64,000 nt of DNA from Hevea brasiliensis (lineage: Eukaryota > Streptophyta > Magnoliopsida > Malpighiales > Euphorbiaceae), in assembly GCF_030052815.1 (NCBI RefSeq), contig NC_079510.1, forward strand, positions 8,193,375 through 8,257,374, given 5' to 3'. The notes under the pieces were generated by a model. That model did no database searches. It saw only the letters and a list, made by a program, of their open reading frames with translations, and was not told where the DNA came from. Below are positions 24,558 to 37,051 of this stretch, piece by piece. Numbering within the stretch: the first letter of the stretch is position 1; each line of letters begins with the position of its first letter. The translations under genes were made by a program, and so were the position numbers.

Positions 24558-24773
24558 CTGTTCTATTGTCTCATTCTTCTCTTCCATATCTTTTCACAAG
24601 ATTTTCTATTCCTGTACAACCAACATAAGGAGATTCCTCTCCATTAGTTCATATTTATGATGTAAATATACTATATGTATCAAACATTTGAGCAGTTGTA
24701 GTTACCGACAAAAAGATTTCAAATTCACAGTTCGAAATTCACTTTAAAACCATTGCTCTGATACCACAAAACA
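24558..24773 (-). pseudogene. gag: Element A gag 5' end, leader and primer-binding site
   Basis: The A gag starts with ATG at 24587 on the minus strand (MEEKNETIEQ) and is cut by element B after ten codons. The leader then runs back to the PBS at 24755-24766 (TGGTATCAGAGC on the minus strand) and the LTR at 24774. The start agrees with the intact B gag. Confidence 0.82.
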
Positions 24774-27700
24774 TGTCACACCCTACTCCCCTGTAAGATG
24801 CAACATGATCCCGTAGTACACCTAATGAATTACCGTACTTTGCCTACCAATAACCCATTAGATATACTACAAGGGATTTTAAAACAATTTTCGTGAAATA
24901 TAAATCATCGATTAAAATCTGGTGTTATAAAATTTTTTCAAAATTTCGGCAAAGTGCCGACTGTATTTTGAGAAAACAGTTCTTTAATCCTGCAAAAGAA
25001 AATGCTCCCAATATGTTTTCTCAAATACAACTTCAATAACTTCATTTCAATTCACAATTCAATTCTCAATAAACAATCAATTCATTTTCAAACTACTCTT
25101 ATCATAAAGAAACATTTCATTGATTACAAGCTCAAAATTTATAATACAAAACTATTTAATTAAATGAAATCTCAACTTTATATTTACAATAATTTACATT
25201 TAATTACATACCAAAATATTTTACAAGAGTTTTTATACAACTGCTCAAATAATTTACATACATATTATTACATGCATACATCAAAACCTATGTACATGGG
25301 TATACCTATGATATACACAGGTGATCCAAAGTGTCTTCAAAAACTTACTCAACGCTCTATGCTCTTCTTACTGCGACAAGATACAAAGCTATCATTGAGT
25401 GGTGAACTCGATGGTGCACAACTATAATTTAAAACATAGTACAATATACATTGACAAAATTCTGATAAATAATTTGGAAATCTGAATACTCATCAAATTC
25501 CAAAACTCAAAATATTCATTGCCAATAATGTAAATCGTTTGTATAAATGACTTTGATCACAAAATTCAATTTATCAAATCATGACTAACCATTTAAGTAA
25601 TTCTAACAAAATCAATTATACATAAACCATAATTGAAATCAAAATTCTTTATCATTCAAAAGCCATTATGTATCTCAAAAATCATTATGTATCTCAAAAA
25701 TAATTATGTATCTCAAAAACCTTGTTGTATCTCAAAAATCAATCTTTATCTCACTAACTATGCTAGACTAATCCGAAAGGGCCATATTCGATGTGATTCT
25801 AACTCCCTATGGTCGGGGAGGTCGAATCAGATTCTAACTCCCTATGGTCGGGGAGGTCGAATCATCGTGCACAGTACCATCACAATAATGAATTTTCTGC
25901 AAGGGCCATAACGATAAAATAAACTTAGATCTAACCTCAAATCAGAGGAAAATCTAAGCTTGTGCACGTACCATGGTAATCAAAACACAACTATCTCCAT
26001 TGTCTTCTCAACAAATGAGAGAGATGGGTAATAACCTAGTCAAGCATCAATAGTGAGATATAAAACAATATCACAATCCTTTTTGTGAGCATAAATCACA
26101 ATATAATTTAATTCAAATTCAATTCCAATATCCAATAATTTTTATGCTCATCACAATTCAAATCATAAATTTGCAATTTTCCATGAAAATTACCATCACC
26201 ATTCAAAACATGTTCTATCACAATTTTCCAAAACATAATTTATTCAATCCATAACAATGCTTAATACTTGTGGAAATACCATTTCACAAAGCTAAATTCA
26301 TACATACTATAACAATTTTCAATAATCATTGAATTAAATCTAATGCTTGTTAAACATAATACATAAGAAAATATGTCATTTAATCATATGAAATATTCAA
26401 AATAAAATCAGTTAAAAACTAGTTGTGCACAAACCTCTGATAACTGTCTCTTGGCTCTAACTCAGTGTTTCCTTCCCCTTCCCTGAGTCTTTGCTAACTG
26501 AGAAACACAATTTGAAGTGTTTCAGTACTCATTTAAATTGTCTCTAAGAATAAGGTTCAATAATTAATTTATCAAATTCCATTATTTCCTTAGTCAACCT
26601 AATATGTTGACCCTCGATGCGTTCTAGGTAAATTAGGTTTTAATGTTACTAACATGTCACATTCAATAGTCTTTTAGGGTTGGTACATGTTACCAAGTTC
26701 ATTTCTGTGTATACTGCATTTTCTTGCAATTTGCTGGATTCCGGGATACTAGTTTGACCTAGCCGGACTACCTAGTTCCCTCGATTTTTGGGTTTCGGTC
26801 AATACTACAAACTTTTAGATCTATGTCTTATTGCACGCGGGACAAAATTTCAGGTCATTCTGAGTTATGTAGACCAAGTTATGGTCATTTTACTATTGCT
26901 GGTCAAATTGCACTAAAATTTGTCATTTTAGGTCACTTTAGGTTCGGCCAGTTTTTGGACCTGAATTTGTGCAAGCTGTTTGACTTGCTTATGGTCATTT
27001 CTGGGCTTTGGTGTCTTCATAAGACTTGTAGGTATGGGTCTTAACTATTCATGGTTAAAATTTCAGGTCAATTGGACCTGTTTTGAGTGAGTTATGGCCT
27101 AAACACTAACTGCTGCCCAATTGGTCAATTTTCAGGCCTCAATTGCACTTAATCCGGATTTGATCATTTTTCAAGCTACCTTGCAGGAAGAATTTTGGCA
27201 AGCTTCCTTCATGAAAGTTGGCACATTTTGTGCCTAGTTTCACCTCCAATTGGTCTCATACCAATTGGAGCCACACACTTAAAGTTATAGGCCTAAAACT
27301 CAAACTGCCTTATTGCATTTCTTGCATACACATCAAGCATCACTTTTAACACTCACCAAACTTAACATTCAAACCAATTTTGGTTGTACCACAACCTAAA
27401 CATAATTCACAACACATTATAGGTCATTTCGGTAGCTTACAATTACATTCAACATACACCAACAAGTGCAGAATTTTTCAATCCAATTTACAACAATTCA
27501 ATCACCTTTTTATGCTCATTTACATGTCCCACTTCACACCACCTTACACACACTCAAACTGCCATAACAACCAACACATTTTAACATCATTATTCCATAA
27601 ACCAAGCATGAATTCCAGCACTCTTCAAAAGCTAATAAACTGCCACAATGGTACACTTACATTCCATTACTTTCCAAGCTTTAAATCTCATTTTACATTT

Positions 27701-28800
27701 ATATATACTAAGTATACATCACCCAAACAATTTCCTACACAATATACATTTAATCAATCATTTAATTCACCATTTACAAGCACAATTAAACTGCCTTCAA
27801 GGTGTTCCCATGGCTGCCAAAAGTGCACATTCCCATTCAACATCAAAACTTAAGAATTTCTCCATAAATCAAACACCCATAACACCCTTACAAACTTTAA
27901 TGAAGCAATAACCCAAAAATACAAACTTACCACTTTGGAAATTCTTCAAAATCTCTCCAAAACTTGTTCTTCTTGCTGCCTATCTACTGCCCATGGTGTG
28001 AGGATTAACTTTAATGAAGGAAGGTGCAAAGAAGGAAGCTTAAATCAAGCTTGCATGAAGCTTTCAAATGGACGTCAATGGTGGATTTTCTTGGGAGAAA
28101 TTTGGCTGGTTCTTGGAGAAGTGAGGAAGAAGATGATCTGCTGTCCAAATGAAGTGGTAGTGGTCCACTTTCATGAATTAGTGGAGCACTATGTCAAAAT
28201 AAATTATTAGTTTAATCTAAAATTTCATTTTCCCACATTAAGCTTCCCATTTTTGCTATTTACATTAGGTACCCCTAAATTAATTTTTCATTATATTTTC
28301 CAAGTGTAATATCATGTATTTTCAATGGACATTTAGGTCAAAAGACAACTCGGGGTGTCAAATGACCACAATGCCCCTGTTCGGGTTGCATTCTCGATTT
28401 TTCGATAACACTGAGTTTTGTCCGTTTTTCGATTTCTCGCTTTTCTTTGTACTAATTATTTAATTTTTCTTTGATATTTCTAATGATATTTCTACTTCAA
28501 TTGATGTCTATTTAAGTCCTAAAAATATTTTTCAGGGTTCCCCGCGGTCCAGGGTTAGTCAACGTTCCACGCCGTGACTTCCCCGTGCGGTCACCCATCG
28601 CTAGGGTTCCCGGCTCGCTTAACTTGGTTGTATTTCTTTACTATTATTTTTCCTTTGTTTTTCTTGTATTTTCTTTTCTTGTATTTCATTATTTAATGTC
28701 TCCTCACTCATATCGAAGTGTAGTTCTAGGCATCCTAGCTGTCCGGACAACACTGGTCACAGGAACAGTAGAACGCACTACCGAACTTAGGGGTGTTACA
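24774..28800 (-). repeat. Element A, right LTR (5' LTR in sense), 4027 bp
   Basis: It matches the left A LTR (7179-11223). Degenerate units start near 26806, 27012 and 27205. The 18-bp minisatellite is at about 25657-25750, and the ~35-bp doubled unit at 25797-25863. The stem-loop region (about 25370-25420) has lost several pairs relative to B. The short frames at 27380-28210 match those of the left LTR and are not supported as genes. Confidence 0.92.
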
Positions 28801-28805
28801 GCTGT

Positions 28806-28997
28806 GACTCTCGGCTCGTTTAACTTCTTATGTTCTGTTTTTCTTATTTATACTTAACTAATTGAACATTACTAATTATTTGTGTTTATGGTTTCTCTAG
28901 TTGTCTTAAGTGTGGTCCTAATCCCCTTAATTGTCCGGACCGACTCCGGTCACCGGAACAGTGAAATATACCTAGCTATACAAATAGGGGTGTTATA
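28806..28997 (-). repeat. Element C, right LTR, remaining part after element A
   Basis: It continues the C LTR that was cut at 7178 and matches 524-708. The end reads GGTGTTATA rather than GGTGTTACA. Element D follows directly. Confidence 0.88.
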
Positions 28998-29495
28998 ATC
29001 TTCCTAACACTTCAAATTCTTTTGAATCACAGCACGCAATAGAGTGGTAAGTGTTCTATTCACTACTTCAGTTTGTCCATTAGTTTGTGGGTGACAAGTA
29101 GTGGAAAACAAGAGCTTAGTGCCTAATTTACCCCACAACACTTTCCAAAAGTGACTTAGGAACTTAACATCTCTATCACTTACTATTGTCGTAGGTATGC
29201 CATGTAATTTGACAACCTCTTTAAAGAACAAATCAACAATATATGTGGCATCATCTGTTTTATGGCAAGGTATAAAGTGTGCCATTTTGGAAAATCTATC
29301 AACAACCACAAATATGCTATCATGTTTACGCTGTGACCTAGGCAGCCCCAATATAAAATTCATAGAAATATCAGTCCAAGGTTCCTTAGGTACAGGTAAT
29401 GATGTATACAAACCATGTGGCATACTCTTAGACTTGGCCTTTTTACACTTAACACAACTAGAACACAACTTTTTCACATCTTTTCTCATTTTAGG
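28998..29495 (-). pseudogene. pol: Element D integrase (zinc finger and catalytic core), 3' part lost to insertion C
   Basis: The zinc-finger cysteines are visible in [13 protein letters not shown]. The catalytic core follows: [18 protein letters not shown] (first Asp), [16 protein letters not shown] (second Asp) and [18 protein letters not shown] (Glu). All three catalytic residues are present in a 161-codon open stretch. A TAG at 29496-29498, where relatives have tryptophan, separates it from RNase H. Element C interrupts it shortly after the catalytic glutamate, so the C-terminal domain lies outside this window. Wording of the core resembles CRM-clade chromoviruses; lineage by eye only. 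Confidence 0.85.
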
Positions 29496-30397
29496 CTAAA
29501 AGAAGTGTTCTTGCAATATGTCCAAAGTCTTGGATACACCAAAGTAACCCATCAGACCACCACTATGAGACTCTAAAACAAGCAGGTCACGTATAGAACA
29601 TTTAGGCACAAAAAGCTTATTCTCTTTAAATAAGTACCCATCATGTCTATAATACTTTTGGAATGTACCTTTCTCACAAGCATCAAACAAAATAGCAAAA
29701 TCATCATCATTAACATACAAATCCTTCATGAACTCAAAACCAAGTAGCTTTGCATCAAGAGTGGACAATAATGTTTGCCTCCTAGAAAGAGCATCAATAA
29801 CAACATTCTCTTTTCCCTGCTTGTATTTAATTACATATGGAAACATCTCAACAAAAGCAACCCATTTTGCATGCCTTTTACTCAACTTATTTTGACTCTT
29901 AATATGCTTTAAAGATTCATGATCAGAATGTATGACAAACTCCTTGTTCCATAAATAATGTTGCCAAGTCTCCAAAGCTTTAACTAATGCATACAATTCC
30001 TTGTCATAAGTAGAGTAATTCAAGGCAACACCATGCAATTTCTCACTAAAATATGCAATAAGTCTTTTCTCTTGCATAAGAACAACACCTATACCTACAC
30101 CACTAGCATCACACTCAATTTCAAATGTTTTATCAAAATCAGGCAAGCTCAACAATGGTGCAGAACACAACCTATCTTTCAATTCAGCAAATGCAAATTC
30201 ATGTTTCTTCTTCCACTCAAATGCAACATCTTTTTTAACAAGTTCATTCAAAGAAGCAGTAATAGAACTAAAATGAGGCACAAATCTCCTATAGAAACTA
30301 GCCAATCCATGAAAACTCCCAACTTTAGATGCATTTTTAAGAGTTGGCTAGTCTCTAATGGCTTTAACCTTCTCTTCATCAACTTCAACACCTTACC
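29496..30397 (-). pseudogene. pol: Element D RT C-terminus and RNase H
   Basis: The minus strand encodes the end of the RT thumb ([14 protein letters not shown]), then gypsy RNase [17 protein letters not shown] (first Asp), [13 protein letters not shown] (Glu) and [12 protein letters not shown] (second Asp), followed by [11 protein letters not shown]. The open stretch is 269 codons. The 5' ~90 bases up to the junction with E contain a stop and a frame change. RNase H would degrade the RNA strand of the cDNA hybrid. Confidence 0.87.
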
Positions 30398-33300
30398 TGT
30401 CACACCCTACCCCTCTGTAAGGCATAACATGATCCCGTAGTATACCTAATGAATTACCAACTCCGTCTACTGATAACCCATTAAATACACTACAAGGGAT
30501 TTTAAAAACTTTTCTTACTTCTTTTACAGTGGTGAGCACTATTTACAGGTGTTAAAAACCTTTTTGAACTGAAGTGATAGAACTAATGCATTTGAATTAT
30601 TTGGAATTTCTGTAAAAATTTTGGCAGAATTCCGTCTGTATTTTGGATAAAACAGTTCTTCAGAAAACCTGTAAAAAGACACTTCAATATATTTCCAAAT
30701 CTCAACTCCAACACATTTCTCAACACAACATATTTATCAACTCAATTCCATAGTGATTTTTCAAAGATTGAGATATAAGAAATATAATACAACTTTTACA
30801 AGCCAAAATAACTCATAATTATCTTGCAACCTCAAGTTACAATTTGAATTTACAACTGCTCAAACCAAAACAATATGTACATACAGTGGTCATACATTAC
30901 AGTACAAAATGCAAAAAGTGGTATACTCGTTATACCCGAAAATCTCTTGCTGTAGATACTAGCAGCCTAGTCTGCTGCCCTGTCTGTCTGTCTACCTGCG
31001 ACAGCAATAAAAAGCTATCGCTGAGACAATGTCTCAGTGGTGCACAACATTAACCAAATACAATTTAAATCACAATTCATAAGTCATGTAAATAGTAGAT
31101 ACTTAAAACTATAGTTAAATTCAAGACAATAAATGTCAATAAGAATTTAAACTCATTTCACAATCTTACAATATGCAACAATAAATCACACACAGCTTTA
31201 ATCATGTTCTCAAGTTCAATTCATCCCAAAAGCCGAAGGTTAATGAGGTATTCAATTCATCCCAAAAGTCAATGACTAATGAGAAATAACACAGCTAGCT
31301 AGCAAAAATATGAGTACTCATTCTATTCGTCCTCAACAGGCACACACCTCAACACTTCAGCCAGAGAGGGAATTCAATTCATCCCACTAGACAAGCTAGC
31401 GAGGAATACAATCAATGTACATGATAGCTGTGGTTTCAAACCAATTACAGTGCTTTTCAATCAATAAGTATCCATCAAATACCATTCAAACCATTTTTCA
31501 CAATTTCACAACTTAAAACAATAATATGCAAATAGTCATAATTTATTTCAATTGAAAATAATTCAAAAGAAATAGTTGTTGTGCACAAACCTCTAATGAC
31601 TGTCTCCTGGTCTGGACTCAGTGTTTCCTTCCCTTTTCCTGAGTCTTTACTAACTGAGAAACACAATTTGAAGTGTTTCAGTACTAAATTAAACTGTCTC
31701 TATCGATAATGTTCGATAAGTAATTCACTGAATTCAATTATTCACTGAATACCTTTATTTGCTTAATCACCTAATATATCGACCCTCGATGCGTTCTAGG
31801 TAAATTAGGTTTTGACGTTATTAATATATCATTTTCGATAGTATTTTAGGGTTGGTACGTGTTACCAAACTCATTTCTATGTATACTGCGTTTCCTTGCA
31901 TTTTATTGCAAATTGCTGGATTCCGGGATACTAGTTTGACCAAGCCGGACGACCTAGTTCCCTCGGTTTTCGGGTTTCGGTCAAAACTACAAACTTGTAG
32001 ATCTATGTATTATGGAAAGCGGGGCAAAATTTTAGGTCATTCCGAGTTAAGTAGACCAAGTTATGGTCATTATACTATTGCTGGTCAAATGGCATCAAAT
32101 TAGGTCAATTTTAGGTCAATTTGGTCAACTTTGGTTCTGCCAGTTTTTGGACCCAAACTTGTGCAAGCTGTTTGACTTGCTTATGGTCATTTCTGGGCTT
32201 TGGTGTCTTCATAATACTTGTAGGTATGGGTCTTAACTATTCATGGTTAAAATTTCAGGTCAATTGGACCTGTTTTGAGTGAGTTATGGCCTAAACACTA
32301 ACTGCTGCCCAATTGGTCAGTTTTCAGGTTTCACTTACACCTAATCCGAATTGGTCATTTTTCATGTCACCTTGCAAGCAGAATTTTGGTATGCTTTCTC
32401 AATGAAAGTTGGCACATTTTGTGCCTAGTTTCACCTCCAATTGGTCTCATACCAATTGAGGTTACACATTTAAAGTTATAGGCTAAAATGCATACTGCCC
32501 TTAATTACCTTGCTTAAACATACATCAATGACACATTTACCTTACTATATGTTCACTTCCCTTACCAATTCTATTTTGGCACATTACCAAAACCATATAC
32601 CACTTCACTTTAAAGTCACTTTGGGCAGATTACAATTATCCTCAATACACCAATGAAAACTCAAATTTACAAAGTCTAAGTACAATCACATATACACATA
32701 AACATTACTAATTCTTACATACACTTTACACCACTAATTTATATACATATCCATCAATCCTCAATGTCAATATTCTGCCAATACCTTCATGAACTCATAC
32801 ATTTATCAAAGTGTCCCAAGGCTGCCGAAATATTCTACAATACCAAAGTGTCTCACAATTCGTCAATCTCCAATTCAAGTGCACAATCACCACATTTTCA
32901 TGGAAATAACTTACTAGGATATTAAATCCCTCTACTCAACATGAATTTACATCAAATATATGTAATAATAAATCATCAAATACACAACTCCATAGCTGTC
33001 CAAACTGGATATATCAAGAACTCTTCAAACTTGAAAATTTTCTTCACAAAGCACACACCCATAACATGTACACAAAGTTTAACAAAGCAATATTCAAAAA
33101 TGTAAACTTACCTATGGTTGGGACTTGCTAAACCTTCATTAAACTTCTTGATTTTGGTATCAAGCTCTTCCTTATGATGTGTAGACAATCTTTAATGAAG
33201 CTATCTAAGTGATTGGAGGTGAAATGGAGGGAATGATCAAGCTCTAAACCAAACAGCAATGGAGGATTTTCTTCTCTTCAATTCGGCATGGATGAGGAAC

Positions 33301-33991
33301 CTTGAAGAAATGAATTTGTAGATTGTATATTAGGTGTACACATGCCCCATTTAACTCTTAGTTTATTCCTTTAGTGGCCTACTTACTCAATTAATCATAT
33401 AATATGTTTAATTCCCACTTATTCCACATTAAACTCTTAATTTTTGTTATTTACTTTAGGTACCACCAAATTAATTTTTCATTTTATTTTCTAAGTGTAA
33501 TATTATTTATTTTTAATGGACATTTAGGTCAAAAGACAAATCAGGATGTCAGATGACCATAATGCCCCTGTTCGGGTTGCATTCCCGATTTTTCGATAAC
33601 ACCGGGTTTTGTCTGTTTTTCGATTTCTCACTTTTCTTTGTACTAATTATTTAATTTTTCTTTGATCTTCCTAATAATATTTATTCTTCAATAAGGGTCT
33701 ATTTAAGTCCTAAAAATGTTTTCCTGAGTTCCCCGCAGTCCAGGGCTAGTCAACGGTCCACGCCGTGACTTCCCGGTGCGGTCACCCATCGCTAGGGTTC
33801 CCGGCTCGCTTAACTTGGTTACATTTCTTTGCTATTATTTTTCCTTTGTTTTTCTTGTATTTTCTTTTCTTGTATTTCATTATTTTATGTCTCCTCACTC
33901 ATATTGAAGTGTGGTTCTAGGCATCCTAGCTGTCCGGACAACACTGGTCACCGGAGCAGTAGAACGCACTACTGAACTTAGGGGTGTTACA
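30398..33991 (-). repeat. Element E, left LTR (3' LTR in sense), 3594 bp
   Basis: TGTCACACCC to GGGTGTTACA. It matches 38853-42458 with few differences, including a short CTGT-type expansion in the other copy. Degenerate ~190-bp units lie around 31990, 32207 and 32396. The double stem-loop is at 30998-31037. Confidence 0.93.
30998..31037 (-). promoter_or_regulatory. Double stem-loop in element E left LTR
   Basis: CTGAGACA (31021-31028) and TGTCTCAG (31030-31037) are perfect 8-base complements. GCGACAGC (30998-31005) pairs with GCTATCGC (31014-31021) with one wobble. The inner bases differ from those of B and C while pairing is kept. Confidence 0.62.
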
Positions 33992-34028
33992 ATTCTCCCC
34001 CCCTTAAATAAATTTCGTCTCGAAATTT
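33992..34028 (-). other. Element E polypurine tract and inverted repeat
   Basis: The minus strand reads A-rich then AAGGGGGGGAGAATT up to the LTR. Next to it, AAATTTCG (34010-34017) and CGAAATTT (34021-34028) form an inverted repeat with a 3-base spacer, comparable to the 20-bp palindrome at the PPT of A. Confidence 0.8.
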
Positions 34029-34037
34029 TACCTGGCA

Positions 34038-34800
34038 TTAGTCTCTGAACAGTTGTGGGTGCTGTCTCCTCATATCCTCTTCACGTTCCCAAGTAGCTTC
34101 CTGGCCTGAATGATGGTTCCACAAAGACTTTAACTGTGTGTATCTGTTTGTTTCTCAGCTGCTTTACCTCATAAGCCAGAATTTCTATGGGTTCTTCCTC
34201 ATATGAGAGGTCTGGATTTACTTCAATCTCTTCAACTGATAGTACATGAGATGGGTCTGATCTGTACCTCCTTAACATGGACACATGGAAGACACTGTGT
34301 ATCCTTGCGAGCTCTGGAGGTAATGCCAACCGATATGCCAGAGGACCCACTCTTTCCAGAACCTCATATGGTCCGATGAAACGAGGACTCAGTTTTCCCT
34401 TTCTGCCAAATCTCATAATCCTCTTCCAAGGAGAAACTTTGAGGAATACTCTATCACCCACTGCATACTCAATATCTCTTCTTTTCAGATCAACATAGGA
34501 CTTCTGACGGTCTGATACAGCCTTGAGTCTATCTCTGATCAATCTAATCTTTTCCTCTGTCTGCTGAACAATTTCTGGCCCAATCATCTTCCTTTCACCT
34601 ACTTCATCCCAACATAAGGGAGTTCTGCACTTTCTGCCATACAAAGCTTCATATGGAGGCATCCTAATGCTTGATTGGTAGCTGTTGTTATAAGCAAACT
34701 CAATCAAAGGCAAGTGTGTATCCCAACTACCTTCAAATTCAATCACACAAGCCCGTAGCGTATTCTCCAATATCTGAATAACCCTTTGGTGGCCATGCAA
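34038..34800 (-). pseudogene. pol: Element E integrase C-terminus and chromodomain
   Basis: Open from 34800 to 34081. It begins [12 protein letters not shown], where related elements have [12 protein letters not shown], so the region of the catalytic glutamate has been lost by a small rearrangement. There follow the PYEALYGRKCRTP segment, the GPYEVLERVG C-terminal integrase fold, NVFHVSMLRRYRSDP (here HSVFHVS), and a chromodomain-like tail (EILAYEVKQLRNKQI). A frameshift near 34120 disrupts the tail; the family stop codon is at 34038-34040. Chromodomains of such elements bind modified histones and guide integration. Confidence 0.85.
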
Positions 34801-35771
34801 TACGTGGGTAGAATGTCTTTGAAGTTCAATCTAGTTCCTAGGGCTCTCTGAAGACTACCCCAGAATCTAGAAGTGAACCTAGGATCTCTGTCAGACACAA
34901 TTGATACTGGCACTCCATGCAATTTTACAATCTCATATACGTACAATCTGGCCAATCTTTCCAGGCTATAATCCATCCGAACTGGCAAAAAGTGAGTAGA
35001 CTTGGTCAATCTATCAACTATAACCCATACTGCATCATGACTACTCTGTGTCCTTGGAAGTCCTGTAACAAAATCCATAGTTATTCGTTCCCATTTCCAC
35101 TCTGGTACTGACAAAGGATGTAACGAACCAGCTGGAACTTGATGTTCTGCCTTTACTTGCTGACAAGTTAGGCATTTGGAAACAAATTTAGCTATGTCTC
35201 TCTTCATACCCATCCACCAGTAATGTTCCTTCAGCCCTCTGTACATTTTAGTTCCACCAGGGTGCATAGCAAATGGAGACTCATGTGCTTCGTTCATAAT
35301 GATTTGTCTCAATTCCACATCACTAGGAACGCACATTCTACCTTGATGTAGCAATAAACCATCATCTCTCACAGAGAATTTAGGTTTCTTGCCCTGCTGG
35401 ACTTCTTTCAGTAGCTTCTGATACTTTTCATCACTCTGAGTAGCCATTCTGATCTGATCAGTCAACACTGGCTGTACATGCCATGCAACTACTGTCTGTC
35501 CCTCATCATCAATCTCTAAACTGGCATGCTGTGTTTTCAATTCATATACCATGGACAAAGGAGAAACTCTGAGACTTGCCATAGTCTTGCGACTTAAGGT
35601 GTCAGCCACTACATTTGCTTTACCTGGCTGATAGTCTATTAAGCAATCATAGTCTTTAATGAGTTCTAACCATCTCCTCTGCCTCAAATTTAATTCCTTC
35701 TGGGTGCCTAAGTACTTCAAGCTCTTATGATCTGTGTAAATATAGCATTTCTCCCCATACAAATAGTGTCT
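34743..35771 (-). pseudogene. pol: Element E RNase H C-terminus and integrase N-terminal part
   Basis: The frame is open from 35762 to 34743 (339 codons). It starts within RNase H ([15 protein letters not shown] with the catalytic Asp, then VVADTLSRK). The integrase zinc finger follows, with ...GLKEHYWW and [14 protein letters not shown], then the catalytic core [17 protein letters not shown] (first Asp) and [16 protein letters not shown] (second Asp). It goes out of frame before the glutamate. Upstream, a TAG at 35772-35774 replaces a tryptophan codon. Confidence 0.87.
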
Positions 35772-36247
35772 CTAGATCTTCAGAGCAAAAACAATAGCTG
35801 CTAGCTCCAGATCATGTGTTGGGTAGCTCCTCTCATGCGGTTTTAGATGGCGTGATGCATAAGCAATGACATTCCGATCTTGCATCAGTACACAGCCTAG
35901 CCCATTGTGAGAAGCATCACTATAAACCGTGTATTCTTTACCCGGAGTAGGTAAAGTGAGAACTGGAGCTTCAGTTAAACACCTCTTTAACTCATCAAAA
36001 CTTTGCTGGCATTTATCTGTCCACTGAAATTTCGCATCTTTCCGAAGCAGTTTAGCCAGTGGAGAAGATAACATAGAAAACCCCTTCACAAACCGACGGT
36101 AATATCCAGCTAAACCCAGAAAACTGCGAACTTCTGTGATGTTCCTGGGCGGCTTCCAATTAAGGATAGCTTCTATCTTGCTGGAATCTACCTTGATCCC
36201 TTCAGCTGACACAACATGTCCTAAAGGAGATTTCTTTCAGCCAAAAT
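35772..36247 (-). pseudogene. pol: Element E RT thumb and RNase H N-terminal part
   Basis: From 36212 the frame covers the RT connection ([15 protein letters not shown]) and the first part of RNase H ([18 protein letters not shown] with the first catalytic Asp; [14 protein letters not shown] with the Glu). It ends at the TAG at 35772. The bases 36213-36247 contain the frameshift separating it from the upstream RT. Confidence 0.87.
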
Positions 36248-37051
36248 TCACACTTCGACAATTTGGCGTATATTTGTTTCTCCCTTAAGGTCTGCAGTAC
36301 AATCGCGGATGCTGTCATGCTCCTCTGCATTCCTCGAGTATATCAAAATGTCATCAATAAACACCACCACAAATTGATCAAGATATGGTCTGAAGATAGT
36401 GTTCATCAGATCCATAAAAGCAGCTGGAGCATTTGTCAACCCGAATGGCATTACTAGAAACTCATAGTGGCTATACCGAGTTCTGAAAGCAGTTTTTGGA
36501 ATACTCTGCTCTTGCACCTTCAACTGATAGTAACCAGATCGCAAATCAATTTTGGAGAATACAGTTGCACCCTTCAATTGATCAAACAGATCATCAATGC
36601 AAGGCAATGGATATCTGTTCTTTATTGTCACCTTATTCAACTGCCGGTAGTTAATGCATAAGCGGAGAGTACCATCCTTCTTCTTAACAAACAACACTGG
36701 TGCTCCCCAAGGTGACACACTAGGGCGGATGAAGCCCTTTTCAAGTAATTCTTGCAACTGTATCTTCAACTCCTTCAACTCTGCTGGTGCCATTCTGTAT
36801 GGTGTTATGGAGATTGGTTCCACACCAGGCATAACATTAATTTCAAACTGCACTTCTCTTTCCGGAGGTAATCCTGGCAATTCATCAGGAAACACATCTG
36901 GAAAGTCATATACTGTAGGAATGTCCTTCAATGCTGGACTCCCCACTTGGGTGTCTACCACATGTGCCAAGTAGGCTTCACACCCCTTTCTGATCATTTT
37001 TCTGGCTAGTGCGGCGAAATGAGGTTTGATGGCAATAACGCCTCTCCCCAT
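36248..37051 (-). pseudogene. pol: Element E reverse transcriptase palm and fingers
   Basis: Reverse transcriptase copying element RNA into DNA. Visible in order are [15 protein letters not shown] (linker), [61 protein letters not shown] (first catalytic Asp), [17 protein letters not shown] and [11 protein letters not shown] (the YxDD-type centre, intact). The frame shifts after EEHD and ends at 36248. It overlaps the gag-protease frame at 36978-37051, so a frameshift lies near 37040. Confidence 0.9.

Larger units (their letters stand above)
7179..28800 (-). mobile_element. Element A: non-autonomous Ty3/gypsy LTR retrotransposon, nested in C
   Basis: Both ends are defined: TGTCACACCC at 7179 and GGTGTTACA at 28800, flanked by the 5-bp duplication GCTGT (7174-7178 and 28801-28805). 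Removing it restores the C LTR, as comparison with the left C LTR around 517-530 shows. LTRs are 7179-11223 and 24774-28800. PBS and PPT show the minus strand as sense. The internal region has a capsid-less gag, protease and the first part of RT, then a degenerate block, with no RNase H or integrase. Element B lies inside it on the opposite strand. Confidence 0.93.
1..28997 (-). mobile_element. Element C: gag-only Ty3/gypsy-type LTR retrotransposon, left end outside window
   Basis: In window order it has the end of one LTR (1-708), a polypurine tract, a ~1.2 kb degenerate block, gag, a PBS complementary to initiator-Met tRNA (3428-3439), and a second LTR starting at 3447. That LTR is interrupted at 7178 by element A and resumes at 28806-28997. 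PBS and PPT polarity place the element on the minus strand. No reverse transcriptase, RNase H or integrase is recognisable between gag and the PPT, so it is non-autonomous. It lies in the integrase gene of element D. Its left target-site duplication is outside the window, so this TSD cannot be checked. Confidence 0.85.
28998..30397 (-). mobile_element. Element D, fragment 3 (RT end, RNase H, integrase)
   Basis: A piece of the host-layer chromovirus, bounded by element C on the left and element E on the right. Reading order on the minus strand continues from 42459 after E is removed. No LTR of D lies in the window, so its ends are unknown. Confidence 0.85.
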
